NCBI GenBank assembly: GCA_963760935.1
Contig: CAVXFB010000008.1
Span: forward strand, 372,001-436,000
Reading direction: 5' to 3'
DNA: 64,000 bases
From: CAVXFB01 sp963760935
GTDB taxonomy: Bacteria; Planctomycetota; Planctomycetia; Pirellulales; Thermoguttaceae
A model generated the notes under the pieces. The model saw only the letters and a program-made list of their open reading frames with translations. It was not told the origin of the DNA and did not search any database. Every line of letters starts with the position of its first letter. Positions within the stretch are counted from its first letter, which is position 1. Positions 44,845 through 53,541 of the stretch are shown here, one piece after another. The position numbers and the translations under genes are program-made.

Positions 44845-45810
44845 ATGCAGCCGATTCGTTTCACCGAGCAATTCAAGAGTCTGTTGGCCATTGCCCGACA
44901 GATCATCGAATCTGCGCGCTCCGAGGCGATTCTCGTGCTCTTAGAAGGGCCCACCGATTGGGCCCGCTTGAAGGGGCTGGTGGGCAAGCAGAAGGCGGTC
45001 GTGGCGGCCAATACGTCCGAGGATCTCGCCGGCGCCAACGAGGCTGGGCTGGCCACCGTCCGCCTCGACATGCCCGACCGGCCCATTTACGAACGACTTA
45101 CCCAGGCCCTGCTCGAAGCCGTGGCCGATGACCTGTTGACGCCCGGCTCCAGCGTCGTGGCCCTGTACAGCGGTTTCGATGCCGATACGATCGACTCGCT
45201 GAGCGTGATCAATCTCGACGAGCACCTCAACCGGCTCACCGGTCGCGACCTGCGACAGTTGGAAACACGCGTGCCGCTGGACACGCTCAAGACGGTCGTC
45301 GATCTGGCCGTGGAAATCGGCCGTGACGGCCGCGAAGGCAAACCGGTAGGCACGCTCTTCGTCGTGGGCGACTCGCGCAAGGTGCTAACTTCCAGCCGCC
45401 CAGCCGGCTTCGACCCGGTCCGCGGCTATAACCGCAAAGAGCGCAACCTGGACGATCCCCGCGTTCGCGAGGGAATCAAGGAGATCGCCCAGATGGACGG
45501 GGCGATTATCGTCTCGGCCGACGCCGTTGTCGAGGCCTCGTGCCGCTACCTCGATTGTTCTGCCGCCGACGTCACGCTGAGTAAGGGGCTCGGCGCCCGA
45601 CACTGGGCCGCCGCCGCCATCAGCCGCGCCACCAACGCCGTGGCCGTGACCGTCAGCCAGACCAATGGCACGGTCCGCATCTTCCAAAACGGCGAGGTGG
45701 TATTGAGAATCGAGCCGTATCTCCGCCGGCCAATGGTCTGGCGCGAGTTCGAGTATGAGCCGCCACCGCCCGAATCCAAGTCCAAGCCCAAGGCCGATGG
45801 CGCAGCGTGA
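44845..45810 (+). CDS. DisA_N-type diadenylate cyclase domain protein
   Basis: 321 residues from MQPIRFTEQFKSLLAIARQI; an extension of 52 codons upstream has shadow-like composition. The C-terminal half has the cyclase pattern: GTLFVVGDSRKVL, DGAIIVSADAVVEASCRYLD (the DGA motif), then LSKGLGARHWAAAAISRATN, corresponding to the RHR motif, and AVTVSQTNGTVRIFQNGEVV. Known DAC domains make c-di-AMP from two ATP. Here the RHR reads RHW, so activity is uncertain. The N-terminal 150 residues form a distinct sensor-like domain. It is cytoplasmic, with no membrane segment. Confidence 0.8.
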   Translation: MQPIRFTEQFKSLLAIARQIIESARSEAILVLLEGPTDWARLKGLVGKQKAVVAANTSEDLAGANEAGLATVRLDMPDRPIYERLTQALLEAVADDLLTPGSSVVALYSGFDADTIDSLSVINLDEHLNRLTGRDLRQLETRVPLDTLKTVVDLAVEIGRDGREGKPVGTLFVVGDSRKVLTSSRPAGFDPVRGYNRKERNLDDPRVREGIKEIAQMDGAIIVSADAVVEASCRYLDCSAADVTLSKGLGARHWAAAAISRATNAVAVTVSQTNGTVRIFQNGEVVLRIEPYLRRPMVWREFEYEPPPPESKSKPKADGAA

Positions 45811-45852
45811 TTTGCGCCAGTCTTTTCTCTGCCAGCGTAGGGACGGCAAGCG

Positions 45853-46503
45853 TTAGCGAGGCCGGTCCATTGTCAGCTCGACGGCGAACCGGCTGCGTGG
45901 CTGGCTGGCTTGTACCACGTTGGCCGAGCGGATCTTGAGCGTTCCGGCCGGCTCGTTTCCCGAATCGACCGCCTCGTAGAGCACGAGGCTCGGGTCATTG
46001 GTCAGACGGCGGGCGAAATGGTAGCGGCTGCCCAACAGAGCCACCAGCCGGCTAGGGTCGCCAGTCGAGCCTTGCAGCGTGATCCGCTCGACCTGTTGCT
46101 GCGCGTTGAAGTAATAGGTCAGCGAGCCGGCCAAGTCGGCGATTGCCGTGCCGGTAACCAGTGGCACTCGGTAGCCACGTAACTGAAGATACGGCAGGCC
46201 GGTCGAGACCCTTGGCCACCGCTGGAGCACCCACTCGACCGTCACGTTGAACCGCAGCACCTCATCCAGACTTGGCGTCGGCAAGGAGTCAAGCGTCGAG
46301 CCCTGCACAGGCAGCAGACCGCCAACTGTCGGAGCAGTCGCCGGCACGGAAAGTTGGGGCGACGTAGCAGCGGTGGTCGCCGCGCTGCCGCTCCAGTTAC
46401 GCTTGATGCCACTAACCAGGTCCGAGGTCGAGAACAGGCTGATTGGCCCGCCTGCTGCCAGCATTACGCCGCCGATGCAAATCAGCGTTTTCTTGAATCC
46501 CAT
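45853..46503 (-). CDS. Membrane-anchored protein of a planctomycete family (DUF6690-like)
   Basis: 216 residues from MGFKKTLICIGGVMLAAGGP, an N-terminal membrane anchor. After a Ser/Thr/Ala linker, a globular domain has VLRFNVTVEWVLQRWPRVST, LQLRGYRVPLVTGTAIADLA, GSLTYYFNAQQQVERITLQG and RLVALLGSRYHFARRLTNDP. I recall this combination from a family restricted to planctomycetes, probably DUF6690, but the name is from memory. It is convergent with the diadenylate cyclase gene, 42 nt apart. Confidence 0.65.
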   Translation of the reverse strand: MGFKKTLICIGGVMLAAGGPISLFSTSDLVSGIKRNWSGSAATTAATSPQLSVPATAPTVGGLLPVQGSTLDSLPTPSLDEVLRFNVTVEWVLQRWPRVSTGLPYLQLRGYRVPLVTGTAIADLAGSLTYYFNAQQQVERITLQGSTGDPSRLVALLGSRYHFARRLTNDPSLVLYEAVDSGNEPAGTLKIRSANVVQASQPRSRFAVELTMDRPR

Positions 46504-46722
46504 ATCTGCAAGCATCGGCATGCCGCTGCCCTCGGCTTGCCGCAACGTGTCATCAGCCGCCGTACTTTGCCGGACCGGAAACACTGGCAGCACCGCTGCG
46601 GCGGATTTCCGGCCCGAAAAATCGGCAAAGGAGAAACACCCCTAACAAATAACAAACTTGACCCGGTACTCCTGCCCGAGTAGCATGTTATCGATATAGA
46701 TCAACGAACTGTGAGTGCGCTT

Positions 46723-47040
46723 ATGTGGATGCATTGCCGCAAACTGAAGGTTGCTGCAGCAGTCGTATATCTGCTGATAGTCACCTGCTCTGCATTGCTG
46801 CACGATCATGATGCCCACGACCGGCACCAGCCGGTTGCGGGCGGGCATGCTTCGATCGTTTCGCACCACCATGATTGCCCGATCTGCCAGTTCTTGGCCC
46901 AGAAGCCGGCTCCGGTTTCCCACGTAACGCCGGCCAGCCTGAGCACGCGCTTCCAGCGGCTGCCCGCCGCGACTCCACCGATTGTCGAGAGTCGCTCTTT
47001 CTCCGCCTGGCACAGCCGTGGCCCGCCGGCCGTGGCCTGA
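46723..47040 (+). CDS. Small His-rich exported protein with a CPIC motif
   Basis: 105 residues from ATG 46723; a GTG four codons upstream is possible. A signal or anchor segment (LKVAAAVVYLLIVTCSALLH) is followed by DHDAHDRHQPVAGGHASIVS and HHHDCPICQFLAQKP, a histidine cluster next to CxxC. The pattern suggests metal or heme-related binding outside the cytoplasm. It resembles DUF2946-type small proteins, though I cannot confirm that. It precedes the DUF1559 gene by 106 nt. Confidence 0.55.
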   Translation: MWMHCRKLKVAAAVVYLLIVTCSALLHDHDAHDRHQPVAGGHASIVSHHHDCPICQFLAQKPAPVSHVTPASLSTRFQRLPAATPPIVESRSFSAWHSRGPPAVA

Positions 47041-47146
47041 GCCATTCTCGCGGATCGATCTTCCCTAACCTCGCTCGTGCGCGCTGAGGGTGCAACGATG
47101 GTTTAACGTTGCGCGGCTGCGGCGGGCAATCCAACGGAGATAACTC

Positions 47147-48160
47147 ATGGTTGCGCGACCTGTGCGCGGCTTTACGCTCATAGAGCTTTTGGTAGTCATT
47201 ACAATCATCGGTATACTGATTTCCTTGCTGTTGCCGGCCGTCCAGGCCGCCCGAGAAGCGGCGCGACGGCTGCAATGTATGAACAATCTCAAGCAAATGG
47301 GACTGGCGCTGCAGAACTATCATGCAGCGATCGGGGCTTTTCCGCCCGGTTACAAATCGACTGTGGGTCCTAGCGATCCGGCAGACGACAAGGGCCCAGG
47401 TTGGGGCTGGGCGGCACTGATGCTTCCGTACCTGGAGCAGACTAATGTTTACAATCAGATCCGCTTTGACAAGGACATCGCTGATCCGCTCAATGCCGCG
47501 ATTCGTATGACATCGCTGACCGCGTTTCTTTGTCCCGCGGACGACGGTGACCCAACGTTCAATATCAACAAATTGGGCGACTCAACGCCCGATTATTCCA
47601 CGCCGCTTACGGATTCGGCCGGCAACCCGGTGGCCGTGGCCCGCAGCAGCTATGTGGGCGTCTTTGGCAATCCGGAGATCAGTTGGGATCCGGGCTATCT
47701 GGCAACTGATCTCGACCCGGTGACCGGCGAGGATCGACGCGGTTCCAAGCACCGCGGCATGTTCTGCCGCAATACGCCGGTGCGGATGGCTGACGTGCCG
47801 GATGGAACCAGTCACACCCTGTTCGTGGGCGAGCGCAGCATGAACCTCGCCTCGGCAACATGGACCGGTTCCGTGACTGGCGGACAGGTGCCGCCCAGAA
47901 CCAACGGACCGTCTGGCTTTGGGCCCGAAGGCGCCCCGGTCCTGATCCTCGGCCATACCGGTGACGTATATGACGATCCGCCCCACACGCCCAATAACCA
48001 TGTGAACCACGTCGACGACTTTTGGAGCCGGCATACGACGGGCGCCAATTTCCTGTATGTCGACGGCTCGGTGCATAGCATCACCGACTCGATCGATCCG
48101 CGGGTGTGGTGGGCGCTGGGTACGCGGGCAGGCAACGAGGCCAACGATTCAACGCCCTAA
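47147..48160 (+). CDS. DUF1559 prepilin-like protein with H-X9-DG motif
   Basis: 337 residues. The type IV prepilin/pseudopilin N-terminus is RGFTLIELLVVITIIGILIS, cleaved by a prepilin peptidase before F, followed by LPAVQAAREAARRLQCMNNL and KQMGLALQNYHAAIGAFPPG, the DUF1559 hallmark. The C-terminus has the H-X9-DG motif: HTTGANFLYVDGSVHSI. Members are hugely expanded in planctomycetes and thought to be surface or pilus-like. Its SD CGGAG fits. A small lipoprotein gene follows after 16 nt and is probably co-transcribed. Confidence 0.95.
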   Translation: MVARPVRGFTLIELLVVITIIGILISLLLPAVQAAREAARRLQCMNNLKQMGLALQNYHAAIGAFPPGYKSTVGPSDPADDKGPGWGWAALMLPYLEQTNVYNQIRFDKDIADPLNAAIRMTSLTAFLCPADDGDPTFNINKLGDSTPDYSTPLTDSAGNPVAVARSSYVGVFGNPEISWDPGYLATDLDPVTGEDRRGSKHRGMFCRNTPVRMADVPDGTSHTLFVGERSMNLASATWTGSVTGGQVPPRTNGPSGFGPEGAPVLILGHTGDVYDDPPHTPNNHVNHVDDFWSRHTTGANFLYVDGSVHSITDSIDPRVWWALGTRAGNEANDSTP

Positions 48161-48176
48161 GAAACGGAGACTCCGA

Positions 48177-48629
48177 ATGACACAATGCACGTTCCGTGCT
48201 GTCGCGATGTTCATGTGCGTCGCGATCCTGGGCATCGCCGGCTGTGGCAAGACGACCACAGTAACCGGCAAGGTGACGTACCGGGGCCGACCGGTGCGCT
48301 ATGGATCGGTCACGTTTCTCAGCAGCGCGAAGGTAGCCCGCTCCTCCGCCATTGAATCCGACGGCTCGTACACAATTTACGATGTGCCGCCGGGCAATGT
48401 GAAGATTGCCGTCACTAGTCGCAATCCGAGAAAGGGCCGCTTTACCGCGCAGGCCCAGCATGCTGTGCAGCCTGCGCAGCCCGGTCGTCGTACAACGCTA
48501 AAACCTGCTTCGACCAAGCCACCGAAGGACTGGTTCGCGCTGCCGGCGGGGTTTGAATCGCCCGAGACCTCGGGGCTAAGCTGTGACGTCGTTGGCGCCC
48601 ATGCCGAGCACGACATCGAGTTGAAATAG
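48177..48629 (+). CDS. Carboxypeptidase-regulatory-like lipoprotein
   Basis: 150 residues from an ATG with GGAGA upstream. The N-terminus ends in a lipobox (LGIAGC). The domain TTTVTGKVTYRGRPVRYGSV, TFLSSAKVARSSAIESDGSY and TIYDVPPGNVKIAVTS is the CarboxypepD_reg-like beta-sandwich found in planctomycete lipoproteins that commonly follow DUF1559 genes. It is probably anchored in a membrane facing outward. The function of the pair is unknown. Confidence 0.85.
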   Translation: MTQCTFRAVAMFMCVAILGIAGCGKTTTVTGKVTYRGRPVRYGSVTFLSSAKVARSSAIESDGSYTIYDVPPGNVKIAVTSRNPRKGRFTAQAQHAVQPAQPGRRTTLKPASTKPPKDWFALPAGFESPETSGLSCDVVGAHAEHDIELK

Positions 48630-48667
48630 CGTTATGGGGTCCGTGAGGCGGACGCCGCCAGCTTACG

Positions 48668-48822
48668 AGGCTTTGTCGGAAAACATCGGAACCTCCCAAT
48701 TGTCATTCTGAGCGCAGCGAAGAATCTACGAGCTTTCCCGGCCTCGGAAGAGATCCTTCGCTGCGCTGAAGAGATCCTTCGCTGCGCTCAGGATGACAGG
48801 TGCGCCTTCTCCGACAAAGCCT
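48668..48822. repeat. 155-bp nested palindromic element (MITE-like)
   Basis: Outer arms AGGCTTTGTCGGA (48668-48680) and TCCGACAAAGCCT (48810-48822) are perfect 13-nt inverted copies. Nested arms at 48701-48727 and 48772-48798 match at 25 of 27 positions and share GCGAAGAATCT/AGATCCTTCGC with the element at 1059-1124. Part of the right arm (AGATCCTTCGCTGCGCT) is duplicated from 48751. The right end supplies the stop codon of the following minus-strand gene. Confidence 0.75.
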
Positions 48823-49549
48823 AGTGCATCGCTGGCGCACCGCGATCGGCGACCCGCGTGCCGACTTCGCCCGGGGTTGTGAAGGGGGCAGCCGTGCCGG
48901 CTCCTTGCAGGGCCGCTAAACGCGACGCCACTTGCGGCTGGCGGCTGTCACATGACAGCGAGCGCTGATAGTTGGCCACGGCCTGTGCCTTGTCGCCGGT
49001 GTCTTCGCGAATCTTGCCCAGGGCCGTGAGCGCCCGGGCGTTGTCGGGCTGAATCGCCAATGCGTCGATCAAGCAATCCTTGGCGACCTGGCGGTTGCCG
49101 AACTCATCGTTCAACCGAGCGAGTTCGATCTTCGCATCGGCCGAACCGGGCTGACGTTGCACCCACCCCTCGATCAATCGGAAGGCATCTTCCTTCCGCC
49201 CTTCTTCCGACAACAGCACGGCCAGCCCACGATAGCAATCGGTGTGGTTGTCGTTCCGGTCCAGGCACAGATTGTAGTACGATTCGGCCTGATCCAGATC
49301 GCTCTGGCGGTGTTCGATCTTTCCGATGCGGTGATACGTGGCCGCAAGATTGTAGTATGAGTCGGGGCTATTCGCGTCGGCGTAGGAGGCCTCTTGAAAC
49401 TGTTTGGCCGCCTCCTGGTATCGGGCCTGCTGGTATAGCCGGACCCCTTCCGCATTGCGGCTCTGGGCGTTGAATTCGCCGCAACCAGCGACGCCAACGA
49501 GAACCACCGCCAAGAGTGAAAAACCCAAAGCATGAGTGGATGTAGCCAC
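48821..49549 (-). CDS. TPR lipoprotein
   Basis: 242 residues from GTG 49549 (VATSTHALGFSLLAVVLVGV), which starts a lipoprotein signal ending in VAGC. The frame is open 90 codons further upstream, but with Arg/Pro-rich, shadow-like composition. TPR motifs follow: GVRLYQQARYQEAAKQFQEA, YYNLAATYHRIGKIEHRQSD, AESYYNLCLDRNDNHTDCYR, and LIDALAIQPDNARALTALGK. It is probably a scaffold tethered in the envelope. The stop codon lies in the end of a palindromic repeat. The start is uncertain. Confidence 0.75.
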   Translation of the reverse strand: MATSTHALGFSLLAVVLVGVAGCGEFNAQSRNAEGVRLYQQARYQEAAKQFQEASYADANSPDSYYNLAATYHRIGKIEHRQSDLDQAESYYNLCLDRNDNHTDCYRGLAVLLSEEGRKEDAFRLIEGWVQRQPGSADAKIELARLNDEFGNRQVAKDCLIDALAIQPDNARALTALGKIREDTGDKAQAVANYQRSLSCDSRQPQVASRLAALQGAGTAAPFTTPGEVGTRVADRGAPAMH

Positions 49550-49751
49550 GGCGTCATGCCTCGCTGTACAAGAGCTTCGGTGACAGGCCTTCTCGCCCGC
49601 CTCCCTCGGTGGACGGCGCAGCCAGAAGCGCCGGCCGGGACGTGAGCGAAGCGGGAGGATACCGACGCCCGGCACCCAAGGCAAGAGCGGTTTCGTGCGG
49701 GTAAACCGCGAAGGACGGGCAAGGTCGGGGTTGTGCAAACGACTGCTTCCG

Positions 49752-50216
49752 TTAGCTAACTGTAGCCAGCTCGCTCGCAGGCGCGCTAGCTTCGAGACCC
49801 GACACGGTGGCGACCTCAACTTGTGGACGCTTCTCGTAGCCCAACGACTTGATCACTTCGAGCACCTCGCTGCACGTGGGGAACATACGGCCGCTGCGGC
49901 GCTTGTAAGCGTCCATTGCACCCATGAACTCCACTTCCTCCGGCGTATAGTCCCGTTCGCAAGTGGTGGGATCGATCTGGCGACGACGACTGACCTTTGC
50001 CCGGCGCTCGGTGGTACGGCGATCCGAATCCACGGGGATACTCAGCGTTCGGCGATCATCGCTCGCTCGGCGGTCCGATTTCTCGCGGCGATCGATCGTG
50101 GCCGTCGCACTCGGCTGGACGCCGGCGTGCCGTTTCGCCGTCGGTTTCTTCTCCTTGGCTACCGCAGTCTGCTTGCTCTTGACGCGAATCGAACTCGACT
50201 TCTTACTGGCGACCAC
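49752..50216 (-). CDS. Basic planctomycete protein with RRxxDRR repeats
   Basis: A GTG at 50216 with GGAGGG at 8 nt gives 154 residues; an ATG 15 codons upstream lacks this signal. The N-terminus is Lys/Ser-rich (KKSSSIRVKSKQTAVAKEKK), the middle has arginine-aspartate repeats (DRREKSDRRASDDRR, DRRTTERRAKVSRRR), and the C-terminus is a compact conserved block, RDYTPEEVEFMGAMDAYKRR, SGRMFPTCSEVLEVIKSLGY. That block recurs in planctomycetes without assigned function. The protein may bind nucleic acid through the basic part. Confidence 0.7.
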   Translation of the reverse strand: MVASKKSSSIRVKSKQTAVAKEKKPTAKRHAGVQPSATATIDRREKSDRRASDDRRTLSIPVDSDRRTTERRAKVSRRRQIDPTTCERDYTPEEVEFMGAMDAYKRRSGRMFPTCSEVLEVIKSLGYEKRPQVEVATVSGLEASAPASELATVS

Positions 50217-50514
50217 GGAACGGCCCTCCGCTGAAAAATGTAAACTTCGGTTGCGTGTCAACGTAGGAAGAATACATCACGGTTGCCAAAAGTCACCAAA
50301 AAAGCGACTGGGAAAGGTCAGCCGGTTAGGAAAGAAGTCTGATTATGCCGACAGCTACGCACAGGCAATCGCTGCGGCCGAACGCGATCGAGCCGATTGT
50401 GCGGAATAGACGAAATGCGCGTGCACCTCCCCTCTGACTTCGCTGGAGAAACACGGGGCGAGGGCTTGGCGAGAACGAGCGGCCCTTACCTCAGCTCTTT
50501 CCCGGAGAGGGGCC

Positions 50515-51627
50515 TTATCGTCGCGCCAGCTTACGCAATGCGTCGATGCCACGCTCGATCACGGCGTCGTCTGCCGCATAGGACAGGCGAAAATGCGTGT
50601 CGCGGCGGCTGAAGACATCGCCGGGAATGATCAGCAACTGGTGTTCTTCGATGGCACGGGTGACGAACTCCGTGCCGGTGCCCCAGGGGGTCTTGGGAAA
50701 CAGGTAGAACGCCCCGCCCGGCCGCACCAACTCGTAGTCGTCGGCCAGGCCGGCCACGAGCATGTCCCGTTTGCGGCGATAGTCGTCGATATGCGAAGTA
50801 ACGTCGATATCCATGGCCACGGCGCCTGCCCATTGCACGGGCTGCGGCGCACAGACAAAGCTGTATTGCTGTAGCTTGATCATCTCCTGAATGATGGCCG
50901 ACGGACCGTGGGCAAATCCCAATCGCCAGCCCGTCATGGCGTACGTCTTGCTGAAGCCGTCGATCACCAGCGTCTGCGGATTGTAGGTGGCCGGCGAAAC
51001 AAACGGCTTGTCGTAACAGAAGGCCTTGTAGATTTCGTCGCTAATCAGCACGACGTTTCGCTTCGCGGCCAGCTCGGCCAAGGCGCGAACCGCTTCCTCG
51101 TCCGCCACCGCTCCGGTCGGATTCACCGGGCTATTGAAAATGATCGCCTTCGTTCGCGGCGTGATGGCCGCCGCCACACGCTCGACGTCGATGCGGAAGT
51201 CGGGGTAGGTATCGATGTAAACGATCTTGGCCCCCGCCACCGCGGCCAGCGCGTCGTACATCACGAAACACGGATCGAAGACGATCACCTCTTCGCCCGG
51301 ATTGACCAGCACCATGAGTGCCAACATCAGCCCGCCGCTGGTGCCCGAACTAACAAACAACTCGCGATCATCATGACCGTATTGCCGTGCAACTTGTGCC
51401 TGGAGCTTCTCGCGCAGCACGGGCATGCCCTGCGTCAGGGCATAGCCATTCTTCCGGCTCTGGATGGCGTCGATAGCCGCCTGGCGCACCGGCTCGGGCA
51501 CGTCGTAGTCGGGCTGTCCGATCGACAGATTGATAGGGTCCTTCAGCTTCGCGGCAAGATCAAAGACCTTACGGATGCCAGAGGAATCGAACAGACGGGT
51601 GCGGTCGGCCAACCAGTGTGCGGACAT
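50515..51627 (-). CDS. Class I/II PLP-dependent aminotransferase
   Basis: 370 residues. Fold type I features: INLSIGQPDYDVPEPVRQAA, GTSGGLMLALMVLVNPGEEV, PVNPTGAVADEEAVRAL, ISDEIYKAFCYD, and the PLP lysine in VIDGFSKTYAMTGWRLGFAH. The last arginine appears in THFRLSYA. It resembles aspartate/LL-DAP-type aminotransferases, transferring an amino group between an amino acid and a 2-oxo acid in the cytoplasm. Exact substrate is not decidable from the visible motifs. Confidence 0.9.
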   Translation of the reverse strand: MSAHWLADRTRLFDSSGIRKVFDLAAKLKDPINLSIGQPDYDVPEPVRQAAIDAIQSRKNGYALTQGMPVLREKLQAQVARQYGHDDRELFVSSGTSGGLMLALMVLVNPGEEVIVFDPCFVMYDALAAVAGAKIVYIDTYPDFRIDVERVAAAITPRTKAIIFNSPVNPTGAVADEEAVRALAELAAKRNVVLISDEIYKAFCYDKPFVSPATYNPQTLVIDGFSKTYAMTGWRLGFAHGPSAIIQEMIKLQQYSFVCAPQPVQWAGAVAMDIDVTSHIDDYRRKRDMLVAGLADDYELVRPGGAFYLFPKTPWGTGTEFVTRAIEEHQLLIIPGDVFSRRDTHFRLSYAADDAVIERGIDALRKLARR

Positions 51628-51967
51628 AATATCGACGTGTTCCCAACTTGTGTGTTTGTCAGTTTAGCAATATGGCCGCCGGCTGCCGCGCCACATAACA
51701 TGACGGGGCAACCGGAAACGCCCAACTCACCATACCGCGAACTTAGCCCGTTTCGCCACGCTCGTCAATAATCGAGGACGTTTCCTCGGAATCGGACTGC
51801 CTTCCGACTTCGCGCACCGGAGTGGTTCTTGGGGTCGATCTCATACCCCCAGCAACTTGACACCCAATTCGCAGCCAGGATAGACTGCGGCCAACGTTCG
51901 ATTGTGCTCCAAACGCAATGCCAAGGTCTTTGGAGCAGTGAGAATGAGTCATTCCTGGAGGTGGATC
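51628..51967. other. Divergent promoter region, no gene seen
   Basis: 340 bases between the divergent aminotransferase and beta-helix genes. Open frames overlapping it are shadows. It should hold promoters in both directions; no clear boxes or operators are visible. Confidence 0.4.
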
Positions 51968-53302
51968 ATGAACGCAATCGTTTCGAGGACTGCGCTGGTA
52001 GTGGCCGCGGTGCTGGGCATGGCCGCGAGTTTGATGCCGGGGCAGGACTTTTCGCCGCCGTCCGAGGAAAGCCAGTTGCCCAGGGCAATGCATGCGCAAA
52101 TGAACGACCTGCCGCGCATCACGGTCGGCCGAGAGAATGCGGACATCATTGGCCGGGACAATCGCGCCCTCCAGGCGGCGGTCGACTACATTGCCGGCCT
52201 GGGCGGAGGGACAGTCGAGATCGGCGCAGGCGAGTTCCTGATGCATGACTCGCTTCATCTACGATCGTTCGTCACGGTTCGGGGCAAGAAAGACAAGACC
52301 GTTCTGCGCAAGGCCGACGGCCATTTTTCGCGGCTCGCCATCGACGGCGACTACGGCGAGGAACAGATCACACTCGCCGATCCGACGGGTTTTGCGGTCG
52401 GTCAAGGCATCGCAATCTGGGATTCAGAATCGGTCGGGTTTCATACCACCGTGGCACGACTGACGGGGCGGCGCGGCAACACTTTTTCGGTCAGCCCGGC
52501 GCTTCAGTCCAACTGCATGGTCGGCAACAAAGCCGAAGCCGCTACCGTATTTCCCGTGGTGAGCGGATGCAACGTCGAGGGAGTTCGCATCGAGGACCTT
52601 ACCGTTGATGGTAACCAACAGAATAATGCGCCGCTCAACGGCTGCCGCGGCGCGGGCATCTATCTTTTTCGTGCGGTTGGCACAATCATCCGGGGTTGTA
52701 CGGTGCGCAACTTCAATGGCGACGGGATCAGCTTTCAGGCCGCCAACGACGTGACCGTGAGCGACTGCACAAGCGAGGACAACGCCGGCCTGGGCATTCA
52801 TCCGGGCAGCGGCTCGCAACGGCCCACCGTTCGCAAGTGCATCGCTAGGCGAAACGGCGGCGATGGCCTGTATCTGTGCTGGAGAGTTCGCCACGGCATT
52901 TTTGAGGACAATCTTTTGGAAGCCAATAAGCAATACGGCATCTCGATCGGCCACAAGGATTCCGACAATCTGCTGCGGCGTAATCGGGTGCGGCTCAACC
53001 AGAGTGATGGCGTTTTCTTCCGCGACGAAACACTGGGCATGGCCGCCCACCGCAATCGCCTGGAAGCCAACCTGATTGAGGACAATGGCCTGGCCGGACA
53101 GGCGGCCGGCATCCGAGTTAGCGGCGAAACCAACGGCCTCGTCTTCATCGGCAACACAATTCGCGACACGCGGCCTGCCGCTTCACAGACACAGACTGTC
53201 GGAGTCTGCATCGAGGCCAAAGCCGGCGATGTTGCGCTCGATAACAACACGATCGAGGCGAAAACGAAAATCGAGGATCGCCGGACGTCGGCTCCAAAAT
53301 AG
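51968..53302 (+). CDS. Exported right-handed parallel beta-helix protein
   Basis: 444 residues from an ATG with GGAGG 6 nt upstream; the frame is open 22 codons earlier without a signal. The signal peptide is MNAIVSRTALVVAAVLGMAA. The start of the fold (DNRALQAAVDYIAGLGGGTV) is typical of pectate-lyase-like proteins. Helical coils follow: GCRGAGIYLFRAVGTIIRGC, VRNFNGDGISFQAANDVTVS, CIARRNGGDGLYLCWRVRHG and NLLEANKQYGISIGHKDSDN. It probably acts on or binds a polysaccharide outside the cell. No catalytic residues can be assigned. Confidence 0.85.
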   Translation: MNAIVSRTALVVAAVLGMAASLMPGQDFSPPSEESQLPRAMHAQMNDLPRITVGRENADIIGRDNRALQAAVDYIAGLGGGTVEIGAGEFLMHDSLHLRSFVTVRGKKDKTVLRKADGHFSRLAIDGDYGEEQITLADPTGFAVGQGIAIWDSESVGFHTTVARLTGRRGNTFSVSPALQSNCMVGNKAEAATVFPVVSGCNVEGVRIEDLTVDGNQQNNAPLNGCRGAGIYLFRAVGTIIRGCTVRNFNGDGISFQAANDVTVSDCTSEDNAGLGIHPGSGSQRPTVRKCIARRNGGDGLYLCWRVRHGIFEDNLLEANKQYGISIGHKDSDNLLRRNRVRLNQSDGVFFRDETLGMAAHRNRLEANLIEDNGLAGQAAGIRVSGETNGLVFIGNTIRDTRPAASQTQTVGVCIEAKAGDVALDNNTIEAKTKIEDRRTSAPK

Positions 53303-53541
53303 CAGGGCGAAACCGAGTTTCGAGCACTCTTGTCTTTATGGGGCTGCCGTCCGATGCAAATGATAGGGCACTGATTATTCGCCTCGAGCCTTCACTGCCT
53401 TCTCGCCACGCCTCCCGCGCCGGTTGATCTATGCAGACTGGCTTGGCCGCGGCTACAATTCCCTGATCATCGCCACCTGAGAACGGCAAGACCGTTGCGG
53501 CCGATAAGCGACGTGCAAAAACCACTCGTGGAGAAGTGTGT

